Assembly (NCBI GenBank): GCA_040754815.1 | Contig: JBFMBX010000005.1 | Location: 62,001 to 126,000 of the forward strand | Reading direction: 5' to 3' | DNA: 64,000 nt | Origin: Bellilinea sp040754815 | GTDB taxonomy: Bacteria > Chloroflexota > Anaerolineae > Anaerolineales > Anaerolineaceae | Shown here: one piece after another, positions 1 through 8,054 of the stretch | How the letters are laid out: the number at the start of each line of letters is the position of its first letter | Numbering within the stretch: position 1 is the first letter of the stretch | Program-made: the position numbers and the translations under genes | The notes under the pieces: generated by a model | Database searches by the model: none | The model's input: the letters and a program-made list of their open reading frames with translations, nothing else | Told to the model about the DNA's origin: nothing

Positions 1-441
1 CACCGCAACGCCGAAACGGCGCGGGTCTTCCACCGGCTTCACCCACGCCAGCCCGTCCTCTTCCACCTGATCCAGCCGCGAAAGATCGGTTTCAATCAGG
101 GTATCCGAAAAGGCCATCAGCATCGGGCCGTGCAGGTACTCGCGCGCCAGATAAAGCGCATCTGACTGCCCGCGCATGACTTCCTGAATGACATAGTGGG
201 CTTTCTTTTCGGGGTGATTCTGGCGCATGTGCGCTTCCACCTGCTCGCGCTGGTTCGGCCCGATGATAAAGATGTACTCCACATCCAGCGATTTGGGCAG
301 GCTGTTGAATTGTTCCAGCACATAATCCAGCACGGTTTTACCGGCAATGGCAATCAGCGGTTTGGGCTTGCTCCACGTGTGCGGGCGCATGCGGCTGCCC
401 AGCCCGGCCATGGGAACGGCAATTTTGAGGGTATCGGCCAC
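1..441 (-). CDS. Sugar-1-phosphate nucleotidylyltransferase, N-terminal part (cut by window edge)
   Basis: This is the first 147 codons of a nucleotidylyltransferase that activates a sugar 1-phosphate with an NTP to give an NDP-sugar for cell-surface glycan synthesis. The protein begins VADTLKIAVPMAGLGSRM and carries the family signature G-x-G-x-R-x-x-P-x-T with the following PKP, which bind the nucleotide. A later FSDT stretch matches the metal-binding Asp region. The start is a GTG at 441, chosen because an AGGAGG ribosome-binding site lies 5 nt upstream (447-452) and the reading frame stays open to the edge. The sugar and nucleotide specificity cannot be told from this part. It is transcribed leftwards, out of the window. 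Confidence 0.85.
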   Translation of the reverse strand, partial: MADTLKIAVPMAGLGSRMRPHTWSKPKPLIAIAGKTVLDYVLEQFNSLPKSLDVEYIFIIGPNQREQVEAHMRQNHPEKKAHYVIQEVMRGQSDALYLAREYLHGPMLMAFSDTLIETDLSRLDQVEEDGLAWVKPVEDPRRFGVAV

Positions 442-567
442 AACGACCTCCTGAGTTAGGGAGTATCCATCCTATTGTAACATTGCCAGCCGCTGGTTTG
501 GAATGGAAAGAAATCCCCGAATCGGGGGATGATTGGCGGTTTTTGAAGGGTTTTATTTTAAGAACAC

Positions 568-589
568 GGGGCAGGCGTTTGCCTGCCCC
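568..589 (-). terminator. Hairpin after the M3 peptidase gene
   Basis: GGGGCAGGC and GCCTGCCCC form a perfect 9-bp stem with a 4-nt loop, 8 bases past the stop codon of the minus-strand M3 peptidase. The bases that follow on the minus strand are A/T-rich but are not a clean T run, so termination is inferred and may be weak. Confidence 0.45.
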
Positions 590-597
590 GGCCCTGT

Positions 598-2289
598 TCA
601 AAGTTCCAGCCGTTCGGCCATCAAGCTCGCCACACTGCCCAGCGTGGCGGCATCGAAAGCAAAGCGCGCCCCGGCCGCGCCGAACAACTGCGGCAGGCCG
701 ACCGAATTGCCCAGCGCCAGCGCGCGGCGGTAGGCACTCACCGCCCCCGGCCGGTCTTTGAGCGCGTTGCGCCACACCTGCCCGGCACCCAACTGCGCCA
801 GCCCGTATTCCACGTAGTAAAACGGAATCTGGAAGATGTGCAGTTTGCGGTGCCAGCCCGTCCGGCGGATATCCTCCAGACCGCTCCAGTCCACGCCGAC
901 CATGAAGCGCTGCCAGAGGGCATCCCATGCCTCATCGCAGGCGGCCGGGTTGAGGGCCTCTTCGGGGTGGGTGTAGGCCCAGTGCTGAAAGCCGTCCACC
1001 ACCGCCATATACGGCCAGAACAGCAGGCTGCGCTCCACATGCTCGTTGAAGGCGCGGCGGGCGTCTTCCTCGGAGTAGAAACCGCCATGCTGCCGGCTGA
1101 GGTACGGCCCGGCCAGAAATTCCATGCCCATCGAAGCCACCTCGGCAAACTCAATCGGCGAGCCGCGCAGCTGACCCAGCGGCAGGCCGGCCGCCTCGAA
1201 AACATGGAACGAATGCCCGCCTTCGTGCAGTAAAGTCTGCACATCGTCATGCAGGCCGACGGCGTTCATGAAGATGAAGGGGCGCTGTTGAACGGGGAAG
1301 GCGGTGCAGTAGCCGCCGGGGGCTTTGTTCTTTCGGTTTTCTAAATCCAGCAGATTCTCGCGGATCATGGTATCGAAGTAACCGCCCAGCGTATCATCCA
1401 CCGCGTGAAAGACGGCGGAGGTTTTTTGCTTCAACTCGTCAATCGTCTGGTAGGGGCGCAGCGGCGGCAGCCCCTCGGGGTCAACATCCAGATCCCACGG
1501 GCGCAGGCTCTCCAGCCCCAACTGGCGGCGGCGTTTTTCGTAAATCTTGGCGGCAATCGGCACAATCACCTGCTCGATGGCATCGCGGAAGGTCTGGCAG
1601 TCGGCCGGGGTGTAATCATGGCGGTGGAACTGCACCCAGCGGTAAGCGCGAAAATCGGGCTTGCCGGCATTGGCGGCAATCTGCTGGCGCAGTTTGAAGA
1701 AGCGCACCCACAGATCGTTGAACGCCTCGCGGTCGGCCAGCTGACGTTCGGCGGCCAGCCGCCAGGCCTGCTCGCGCCGGGCGCGGTCGGTTTCCTGATA
1801 GACCGGGCGCAGTTGAGTGAGGGTTACTTCTTTGCCGTCCCAAACAACCGTCTGTTTGCCGGCAATCTGATCGTATTCCAGCCCCAGTTTGTGTTCTTCC
1901 GAAAGCAGGGGCAGGTTTTCTTCGCGGAACAGTTCGGCATCATCACGGTAGTTGCGCAGGGGAATTTCAAAACTGGCCGGTTTCAGCCCGCTTTCCAGCA
2001 GACGTGCTTTGAGTTTTTGGTCGGCAGCCATGGCCTGCGGGTAAATTTCATCCAGCGCGGCGCGAAAGCGGGCTTCGGCAATTTCATCGGCGGTGTTGAT
2101 GGTTACGGCCACATTCAGGCGGCTGAACAATTCTTCCAGCGCATCGCCCAAATCCGACCAGTCCCGCAGCCATTCGTCCACCGTGGCGGCGGTGAGCGGG
2201 CGCTCGATCAAATCACGGGCGTATGGCTCGAATTTTTCCCACTTCCAGTCGAGAAAATCGGCAGGGGGGTTTTTCAGTTCCGTGAACAT
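598..2289 (-). CDS. M3 family oligoendopeptidase
   Basis: A 563-residue zinc metallopeptidase of family M3, predicted to cut short peptides in the cytoplasm. The zinc site is HEGGH at residues 355-359, in the context LLHEGGHSFHVFE; the third ligand is expected in the FAEVASMGME segment about 25 residues later. No signal peptide is present. The ATG at 2289 is preferred over an in-frame start at 2331, because AAGGAG lies just ahead of it and the upstream codons do not look like M3 sequence. The length fits the shorter PepF-like members. A second, more typical M3 peptidase lies at 29984-31768. The gene stands alone, with a hairpin downstream. Confidence 0.85.
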   Translation of the reverse strand: MFTELKNPPADFLDWKWEKFEPYARDLIERPLTAATVDEWLRDWSDLGDALEELFSRLNVAVTINTADEIAEARFRAALDEIYPQAMAADQKLKARLLESGLKPASFEIPLRNYRDDAELFREENLPLLSEEHKLGLEYDQIAGKQTVVWDGKEVTLTQLRPVYQETDRARREQAWRLAAERQLADREAFNDLWVRFFKLRQQIAANAGKPDFRAYRWVQFHRHDYTPADCQTFRDAIEQVIVPIAAKIYEKRRRQLGLESLRPWDLDVDPEGLPPLRPYQTIDELKQKTSAVFHAVDDTLGGYFDTMIRENLLDLENRKNKAPGGYCTAFPVQQRPFIFMNAVGLHDDVQTLLHEGGHSFHVFEAAGLPLGQLRGSPIEFAEVASMGMEFLAGPYLSRQHGGFYSEEDARRAFNEHVERSLLFWPYMAVVDGFQHWAYTHPEEALNPAACDEAWDALWQRFMVGVDWSGLEDIRRTGWHRKLHIFQIPFYYVEYGLAQLGAGQVWRNALKDRPGAVSAYRRALALGNSVGLPQLFGAAGARFAFDAATLGSVASLMAERLEL

Positions 2290-2426
2290 AGGGGCTCCTT
2301 CTTTCAGGGTGGTTGAGGTGAATGCAAGCAAGACACTTGGGTGAAAGTGTACCAGAATTTATGCGGTAATACAAAAACCCTGTCTATACTTATATCCTTG
2401 TTCGGCGCAACCTTCTTTCCGGCATT

Positions 2427-3554
2427 TCAGGCAAGCCGTTTGTGATAGAGGCGGTGCGCCTTGTAAAAATTCACCCCCAAATCGCGCAGTTCGCGCAGCA
2501 TCCGCTCGTTTTCGGCGCCGATCTGCACAATTTCCACGTGCTGAAAACGCCCGCTGCGGATGCTTTTGTGCATTTCGCTGAACAGGATGGCCGTGCCGCC
2601 CAGCCCGCGGTATTCCTCCACAATGCCCATGCCGTTGATGTTCAGCCATGGGGTGCGCTTCAATTCCAGCCACCAGTCCAGCCAGCCCAGCGGCAGCAGC
2701 CGTCCGCCGCTGCGCTGCAAAGCCGCCGAAATATCGGGGTAGGCCAGTAAAAAGCCGACCGGCTGCTCGCCTTTGAGCAAAATCTTGATCAGTTTCAGGT
2801 CCGCAAAAAACAGCATCTGATTCAGGATGGCCTCGATCTCGGCGGGTTCAATGGGGGCGTTGCCGGGGGTATTCATGATGGCGCGGTTATACATCTCGCT
2901 CAGGCGGGGAATCAGCCGGCGCAGGTCGGCACGCGAACGCAGTGGCGCCACCTGAAAACCGCGCTTTTGCATCACTTTTTCGGCGATCTGGTGAATTTTT
3001 TGGGGAAATTCGGCCCTGCCGCTCAAATAACCGGAAAGAATATCCTCGCCGGGTTGAAAACCGCACGCTTCCAGCAGGGACGGGTAATGCGGTAAGTTAT
3101 AGGGAATGCCGAAAGCCGGACGGTGTTCAAAACCCCTTACCAGCACGCCCATTGCATCGAACGGTGAAAACCCCTTGGGGCCAATCAGCCGGTCGGCGCC
3201 CTGTTCCAGCGCCCACTTTTCGCCGGCGGCAAACAGGCATTTGACCATTTCCTCATCGTTCTCCGCCTCAAAGAGGTAAAAAAACGCCGTACGTTCGCGG
3301 TTGTGCCGGTTGTAGGGGCGATGAAACAGCACCGCCAGCCGCGCCGCCGGGGGCCGATGCGCCTGCGGGCGGGCGAGGAAAAAGGCCGCCTGCGAATGGC
3401 GGTAAAACGGGTGGCGGCGGGGGTCGAGCATACGGCGGATATCGGCCTGTACCGGCGGCACCCACTGGGGCGTAGAACGATACAGGCGCGCGGGCAGCCG
3501 TAAAAATTCCCCCACCTGCTTTCGAGAAGAGAGATCCACGCGCTGAACGATCAT
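2427..3554 (-). CDS. BcerS-like GNAT-fold protein
   Basis: A 375-residue soluble protein starting MIVQRVDLSSRKQVGEF. The opening pattern (RLYRSTPQWVPP, then DPRRHPFYRHS) is that of the BcerS-like group of GNAT proteins found across Chloroflexi and Bacteroidetes. The GNAT-like part lies in the C-terminal half, where MGIVEEYRGLGGTAILFSEM resembles the acetyl-CoA-binding V-x-x-x-x-R-G-x-G-x-A motif. Family members are described only as predicted N-acetyltransferases and the substrate is unknown. No Shine-Dalgarno sequence is obvious before the ATG at 3554. The gene diverges from the PilZ gene, with about 136 bp between them. Confidence 0.65.
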   Translation of the reverse strand: MIVQRVDLSSRKQVGEFLRLPARLYRSTPQWVPPVQADIRRMLDPRRHPFYRHSQAAFFLARPQAHRPPAARLAVLFHRPYNRHNRERTAFFYLFEAENDEEMVKCLFAAGEKWALEQGADRLIGPKGFSPFDAMGVLVRGFEHRPAFGIPYNLPHYPSLLEACGFQPGEDILSGYLSGRAEFPQKIHQIAEKVMQKRGFQVAPLRSRADLRRLIPRLSEMYNRAIMNTPGNAPIEPAEIEAILNQMLFFADLKLIKILLKGEQPVGFLLAYPDISAALQRSGGRLLPLGWLDWWLELKRTPWLNINGMGIVEEYRGLGGTAILFSEMHKSIRSGRFQHVEIVQIGAENERMLRELRDLGVNFYKAHRLYHKRLA

Positions 3555-3690
3555 CGGGTTGAGGGAGAAATGTGAACCGAACTGTGAAGGGATTTAACCG
3601 CGCTGCGGTTGCAGGACAGCGGTAAATTTACTATACTCTATTCAAGCCAGAACAGCCAGGCAAAGTGCACAGCAAAAGGAGGCCGGCCAG

Positions 3691-4035
3691 ATGGAAGAGC
3701 GCAGGAAATTGAAACGGCGGCACATCATTTATTATCTGCTGGTTTTTGATCGGGATGCCCACGCCGTGCTCGGACAGGTGGTGGATATCACCCCGCAGGG
3801 AATTATGTTGATCAGCGAACAGCTGCTGGAAGTGGGCCGCATTTACAACCTGCGGCTGCTGCTGCCTTATGCCATTGCCGGCAAACGGGAACTGCTCTTT
3901 CAGGCGCACTCCAAATGGTGCCAGAAAGACCTCAACCCCGATTTTTACGATACCGGCTTCCAGTTGCTGAATGTCGGCGAGGAAGAGGTTCGCACGATTG
4001 AATGGCTGATCGAACAGGCCGGCTTTAGGGATTGA
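3691..4035 (+). CDS. PilZ-domain protein, predicted c-di-GMP receptor
   Basis: A 114-residue single-domain protein. The N-terminal ERRKLKRR matches the arginine motif (RxxxR) of PilZ domains, and DITPQGIML about 30 residues later matches the D/N-x-S/T-x-x-G motif; together these bind cyclic di-GMP. The rest is predicted beta strands, ending TGFQLLNVGEEEVRTIEWLIEQ. A strong AGGAGG lies ahead of the ATG (aaaggaggccggccag). No effector domain is fused, so it probably acts by binding a partner protein or as an adaptor. The target is not evident from the neighbours. It is followed by a ClpP-like gene 97 bp downstream on the same strand. Confidence 0.8.
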   Translation: MEERRKLKRRHIIYYLLVFDRDAHAVLGQVVDITPQGIMLISEQLLEVGRIYNLRLLLPYAIAGKRELLFQAHSKWCQKDLNPDFYDTGFQLLNVGEEEVRTIEWLIEQAGFRD

Positions 4036-4132
4036 ACGGCAGGCGATCCCTGTACGGCCGGTCTGGACGAAGCGGCGGCAGGGTTTATAATTGAAGCCGG
4101 CAAGTCATTCAACCCAAGGGAGAAATATCACC

Positions 4133-4747
4133 ATGTTCGAAACTGAACCCGAAGAACAACCCGAAGAACAACCCGAAAACGAAACCCGTCCGGTGGGTGA
4201 ACCGCGTCTGGATATTCAGGAAAAATTCCTCAAAACCCGCACGATTTTAATCTTTGGTGAAATCAACCAGAAAATGGCCGAGCGGGTGACTCAACAGTTA
4301 CTGCTGCTTTCCGAACTTTCGGATGAGGACATCAAGATCATCATCAACTCGCAGGGCGGGCATGTCGAATCCGGCGATACGATATTTGACATGATTCGCT
4401 TCGTACGCCCGCGCGTCAAGGTGATCGGCACGGGCTGGGTGGCCAGCGCCGGTGCGCTGATTTACGTCGCCCCGCCGGTGGAACTGCGCTACTCACTGCC
4501 CAACACGCGCTTTTTACTGCACCAGCCGATGGGCGGCATGCGCGGCAGTGCGCAGGATCTGGCCATCGAGGCGCAGGAAATCATCCGCATGCGCCGCCGG
4601 CTGAATGAGATTTTTGCCCGTCAGACCGGCCAGCCGTTCGAGAAGATCGAGCGCGACACCGACCGCAACTTCTGGATGACCGCCGAAGAAGCCAAAGCCT
4701 ACGGGCTGGTGGGGCATATCATCAGCAACATCAGCGAAATCAAGTAA
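4133..4747 (+). CDS. clpP: ClpP-family serine protease
   Basis: A 204-residue ClpP-type protease subunit that would work with a Clp ATPase to degrade proteins in the cytoplasm. The expected triad is visible: Ser105 in GWVASAGAL, His130 in FLLHQPMGG and Asp175 in ERDTDRNFW. The ATG at 4133 is chosen over 4091 because GGGAGA lies at the right distance and the N-terminus then fits. The N-terminus carries a tandem acidic stretch (PEEQPEEQPE) not typical of ClpP. The SAGAL around the nucleophile differs from the usual SMGA, so this may be a secondary ClpP paralogue and not the main housekeeping subunit. No clpX or clpC is next to it. Confidence 0.85.
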   Translation: MFETEPEEQPEEQPENETRPVGEPRLDIQEKFLKTRTILIFGEINQKMAERVTQQLLLLSELSDEDIKIIINSQGGHVESGDTIFDMIRFVRPRVKVIGTGWVASAGALIYVAPPVELRYSLPNTRFLLHQPMGGMRGSAQDLAIEAQEIIRMRRRLNEIFARQTGQPFEKIERDTDRNFWMTAEEAKAYGLVGHIISNISEIK

Positions 4748-4783
4748 CCTGAGCGCGAAAGAACGTTCTTTCCCCCTCCCGCA

Positions 4784-4817
4784 CCTCCCCCAAAATCGGC
4801 ACCGGCTTTGGGGGAGG
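4784..4817. repeat. Hairpin repeat (CCTCCCCCAAA stem)
   Basis: CCTCCCCCAAA (4784-4794) and TTTGGGGGAGG (4807-4817) form an 11-bp stem with a 12-nt loop, 36 bp after clpP. A near-identical hairpin, with a CCTCCCCCAT stem and the same flanking cccctcc-gcacc, occurs at 12875-12909. Both sit just before a copy of the dispersed palindromic repeat, so this seems to be a module of that repeat. It could also end clpP transcription, but there is no T run. Confidence 0.6.
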
Positions 4818-4860
4818 ATGGGCAAAGGGCGCGGTCTTTGCGGAGGGGAGCAACCTTAAC

Positions 4861-4995
4861 AGCGTTTACGTCACTGCCGGCGCGGCAATCTCCCGCAAGG
4901 CCGGACGGGAGACCCCTCCCTTCGCTCGGGGTGACATTAAGCCGTTAACGTCATTGCGAGCCGCCGTCAGGCGGCGCGGCAATCTCCCGCACTGA
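4861..4995. repeat. Dispersed palindromic repeat, copy 1
   Basis: This copy contains tttacgtcactgccgg, gcaatctcccgcaaggc, gacccctcccttcgctcg followed by gggtgacattaa, then a second cgtcattgcgagccgccgtc and a second caatctcccgc. The same words recur in intergenic gaps near 12.96, 24.8, 27.75, 32.1, 45.25 and 51.85 kb. It occupies most of the 296-bp gap between clpP and the M20 peptidase. No reading frame in it looks coding. Confidence 0.8.
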
Positions 4996-5043
4996 AGAAA
5001 ATCAGAAAATCAAAAACAAATCACCCGTGAGGTTATCCGCCGC

Positions 5044-6204
5044 ATGATGCCGACACCCACACACCCTGTGATTGAATTTTTGCAAAAACTGGTACAGGCC
5101 GAAAGCCTGACCGGTAACGAGGCCGCCGCGGCGCGGCTGGTGGAACAGCACTGGCGCGCGCTGGGCTTTGAGGATGTCCACACCGACCGGCTGGGCAATG
5201 TCATCGCCCGGCGCAGGGGAGCCCGGCCGGGTTTGCGCCTTCTTCTGGATGCGCATCTGGATGTCGTCCCGGCCACCTCGCCGCAGGAATGGCGCTTTCC
5301 GCCGTTCAGCGGTGAACTGGCCGAAGGGCGGGTGTGGGGACGCGGTTCGGCCGATACCAAAGCCAGTCTGGCCGCCATGACCGGCGCGCTGGCCGCACTG
5401 CCGCCGGATGATTTGTACGGCGAGGTTTACCTTTCCGCCAGTGTGGGCGAGGAAGTGCTGGAAGGGGCGGCCTTTTCGGCCGTGCTGGATGAAGTGCAGC
5501 CCGATGTGGTGGTCATCGGCGAGCCGAGCGACTGCCGGCTGGGCATTGCCCAGCGCGGGCGGGCGCGGCTGGTCTTTACCGTGCAGGGCAAAGCCGCCCA
5601 CAGTTCTGCCCCCGAAGCCGGCCAAAACGCCATCGAAAACGCCGCCGCGCTCATCCGGCGGATTGCCGGCCTGCCCCTGCCGGCCCACTCCCTGCTGGGG
5701 CAGGGACTGATGACCGCCATTCAGATGCAGTCACAGCCTTACCCCAGCCTTTCCACCACACCCTACCGCTGCGAGGTGGTCTATGACCGGCGGCTGATGC
5801 CGGGCGAGAGCATGGCCGGTATTATTGAAGAATACAACCGGTTTCTGGCCGATGTGAAGAACTGGCAGGTGATCATCCCCGAAGAAGGCTTTACGACTTT
5901 CACGGGCGTAGAACTGCGCCGGCCCGATTTTCACCCCGGCTGGGCGCTCGACCCGCGCTCGGAGTGGGTGGAGCGGGCGGTGGCTGCCCTGCATTCGGCC
6001 GGCCTGCCGGGCGAGACCTTTGCCGTACCCTACTGCACCAACGGCAGCACCAGCGGCGGCGAGCGCGGCATCCCCACCCTCATTTACGGGCCGGGCTCCA
6101 TCCATCAGGCACACCGCGTAGATGAAAGCATCGAGGTGGAAGAAGTGCTGCGCGCCGAACGCGGCTACCGCGCGCTGATGAGCGCGTTGGGGAGAGTGGA
6201 CTGA
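5044..6204 (+). CDS. M20 family metallopeptidase (YgeY/ArgE/DapE-like)
   Basis: A 386-residue dizinc amidohydrolase of the M20 family, predicted to hydrolyse a small amide or dipeptide in the cytoplasm. Metal ligands and catalytic residues are in order: His71 and Asp73 in LLLDAHLDVVP, Asp104 in GRGSADTKAS, Glu135/Glu136 in SVGEEVLEG, and the last His in GPGSIHQAHRVDE. The ending TNGSTSGGERGIPTLIYGPG closely fits the YgeY-like subgroup, which is often tied to purine or selenium metabolism. No such genes are nearby, so the substrate stays open. The ATG pair at 5044/5047 follows a weak GTGAGG. The gene faces the rhodanese gene tail to tail across a strong hairpin. Confidence 0.85.
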   Translation: MMPTPTHPVIEFLQKLVQAESLTGNEAAAARLVEQHWRALGFEDVHTDRLGNVIARRRGARPGLRLLLDAHLDVVPATSPQEWRFPPFSGELAEGRVWGRGSADTKASLAAMTGALAALPPDDLYGEVYLSASVGEEVLEGAAFSAVLDEVQPDVVVIGEPSDCRLGIAQRGRARLVFTVQGKAAHSSAPEAGQNAIENAAALIRRIAGLPLPAHSLLGQGLMTAIQMQSQPYPSLSTTPYRCEVVYDRRLMPGESMAGIIEEYNRFLADVKNWQVIIPEEGFTTFTGVELRRPDFHPGWALDPRSEWVERAVAALHSAGLPGETFAVPYCTNGSTSGGERGIPTLIYGPGSIHQAHRVDESIEVEEVLRAERGYRALMSALGRVD

Positions 6205-6229
6205 TTCAAGTTCTGCAACGAAAGGGTGA

Positions 6230-6273
6230 AGAATAAAAACAGGCAGGTGAGGGTGAACCCCTCACCTGCCTGC
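6230..6273 (-). terminator. Intrinsic terminator between convergent genes
   Basis: CAGGCAGGTGAGGG (6240-6253) pairs with CCCTCACCTGCCTG (6259-6272), a perfect 14-bp stem with a 5-nt loop. On the minus strand it is followed by GTTTTTATTC, which makes a good Rho-independent terminator for the rhodanese operon. It lies 20 bp beyond that gene's stop. It may also serve the M20 gene arriving from the other side, although the T run there is weaker. Confidence 0.85.
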
Positions 6274-6292
6274 GTGTTTCAGAGCAGTGCTG

Positions 6293-8026
6293 TTACTTCA
6301 CCACCGGCAGTTCGGCGGCCAGCCACGCGTTCAGCCCGCCGGCCAGATTAACCACATCGGTGTAGCCGTTCATGCGCAGCGCCATCATCGCCAGCGCGCC
6401 GCGGTGGCCGGATTTGCACAGTACCACAATGCGCGCATCTTTGGCGGGCAGTTCCGCCAGCCGACCCCACAGTTCGTTGATCGGCACCAATACCGAGCCT
6501 TCAATATAACCTTCCTCGTTCCATTCCTTCTCGGTGCGCACATCCAGCACAAAAGGTTTGCTGGCATCACCCAGCGCCGCATTCAGGTCGGCCGCTTTGA
6601 TGGTGCCGAAGCCCTCCGGCAGGCCGGCAAAAAAGGCTTTCAGACCTTCCAGCCGCAGGGCGTCCACCGCGGGGGCCGTACCAGCGGTCGGCTCCGCCGG
6701 CAGCGAACCGGTGACCACCGGTAATTCGGCTTTCTTCCACGCGCCCAAACCGCCGCCCAGATTGACCACATCGGTGTAACCGAGGAAGCGCAACGCCGCC
6801 ATGGCCAACGCACCGCGGTGGCCGGAAGCGCAGTAGATGACAATCGGTTGATCCTGCGCGGGCAGTTTGTTCAGGTTATCCAGCAGCTGGCCCACCGGGA
6901 TATTGACCGCACCTTCGATGTAGCCGTCCTTTTCCAGTTCGGCCGGTTCGCGCACATCCAGCAGGAAGGGCGGCTGGTCGGCCAGTTTTTCGTTCAAACC
7001 GGCAGGTGAGATGGCGTAAAAGCCCTCCGGCAGATTGGTCAGGAATTCACCCCACAGGGCGTTCCAGTCCACCACGCCTTCCACTGCAAAGCCGGCCGCC
7101 TTCCAAGCATTGAAGCCGCCCGCCAGATTGACCACATTGGTATAGCCCAGCAGGCGCAGGCCCATCGCAACAATAGAGCCGCGGTGACCGGAGACACAGT
7201 AAATTACAATTGGAGCATCCTTGGCGGGCAGTTTATCCAGACTGGCAAAGATGGTTTCCATAGGCAGATTGACACTGCCAGCAATGTAACCGTTCTTCTG
7301 GTACTCGTCCTCACGGCGGACATCAATCAGGTTGTAGGTTTTTCCCTCGGCAATATCAGCATTGAGTTTGTCAGCTTTGATGGTATAGAAGCCCTCCGGC
7401 AATTCGGCAAAGAAGCCCTTGAGCATCTCGAACAAAGCCTGATCTTTGATTTCCGGCATGGTGCCGGCGGCCGGCGCAGCAGGCAGCGAGCCGGTCACCA
7501 CCGGTAATTCGGCTTTCTTCCATGCGCCCAAACCGCCGGCCAGATTACGTACATTCTGATAGCCCAGCACTTTCAGCGCCGCCAGCGCAAAACCGCCGCG
7601 GTGACCGGAGGCGCAGTAGATCACAATCGGCTGATCCGGCGCAGGCAGCTTGTCCAAATTATCCAGTAATTGGCGAACGGGGATGTGTACGGCACCCTCA
7701 ATATAGCCGTCTTTTTCCAATTCGGCGGTTTCGCGCACATCCAGCAGGAAGGGCGGCTGGTCGGCCAGTTCTTCATTCAGTTGGGTGGCTGAGATGGTGC
7801 CGTAGCCCTTATCGGCAGGCAGTTCCGCCACCAGCCCGCTCCACAGCGCGAGGACATCCACTTCGGGCTGGGGCTCTTCGGTGGGAACGGCCGTCGGTTC
7901 GACTGCTGGCGGGGTTGTCGGCTCGACCACCGGCGCGGCGGTAGGGGTAGCAGCCGGGGCGCAGGCGCCCAGCAGCATACTCAGGACGACGATGAGAATG
8001 AGCGGTAATGCAACTTTTCGGTTCAT
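6293..8026 (-). CDS. Lipoprotein with four tandem rhodanese domains
   Basis: A 577-residue exported lipoprotein. The signal peptide ends in the lipobox LLGAC (Cys22) and is followed by a Thr/Pro-rich linker to about residue 55. Four rhodanese domains follow, each with a LLDVRE-like strand and an active-site loop C-x-S-G-H-R-G; the catalytic cysteines are Cys138, Cys277, Cys399 and Cys537. Rhodaneses carry sulfur as persulfide, and four intact sites on the outside of the membrane are unusual. Domains 1 and 3 are almost identical, which suggests duplication. The start has GAGAGG ahead of it and lies 28 bp behind the multihaem cytochrome in the same direction. A role in extracellular sulfur chemistry is inferred from that pairing. 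Confidence 0.9.
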   Translation of the reverse strand: MNRKVALPLILIVVLSMLLGACAPAATPTAAPVVEPTTPPAVEPTAVPTEEPQPEVDVLALWSGLVAELPADKGYGTISATQLNEELADQPPFLLDVRETAELEKDGYIEGAVHIPVRQLLDNLDKLPAPDQPIVIYCASGHRGGFALAALKVLGYQNVRNLAGGLGAWKKAELPVVTGSLPAAPAAGTMPEIKDQALFEMLKGFFAELPEGFYTIKADKLNADIAEGKTYNLIDVRREDEYQKNGYIAGSVNLPMETIFASLDKLPAKDAPIVIYCVSGHRGSIVAMGLRLLGYTNVVNLAGGFNAWKAAGFAVEGVVDWNALWGEFLTNLPEGFYAISPAGLNEKLADQPPFLLDVREPAELEKDGYIEGAVNIPVGQLLDNLNKLPAQDQPIVIYCASGHRGALAMAALRFLGYTDVVNLGGGLGAWKKAELPVVTGSLPAEPTAGTAPAVDALRLEGLKAFFAGLPEGFGTIKAADLNAALGDASKPFVLDVRTEKEWNEEGYIEGSVLVPINELWGRLAELPAKDARIVVLCKSGHRGALAMMALRMNGYTDVVNLAGGLNAWLAAELPVVK

Positions 8027-8054
8027 CTTTCTTTCCTCTCAATAAAAATGGTGT

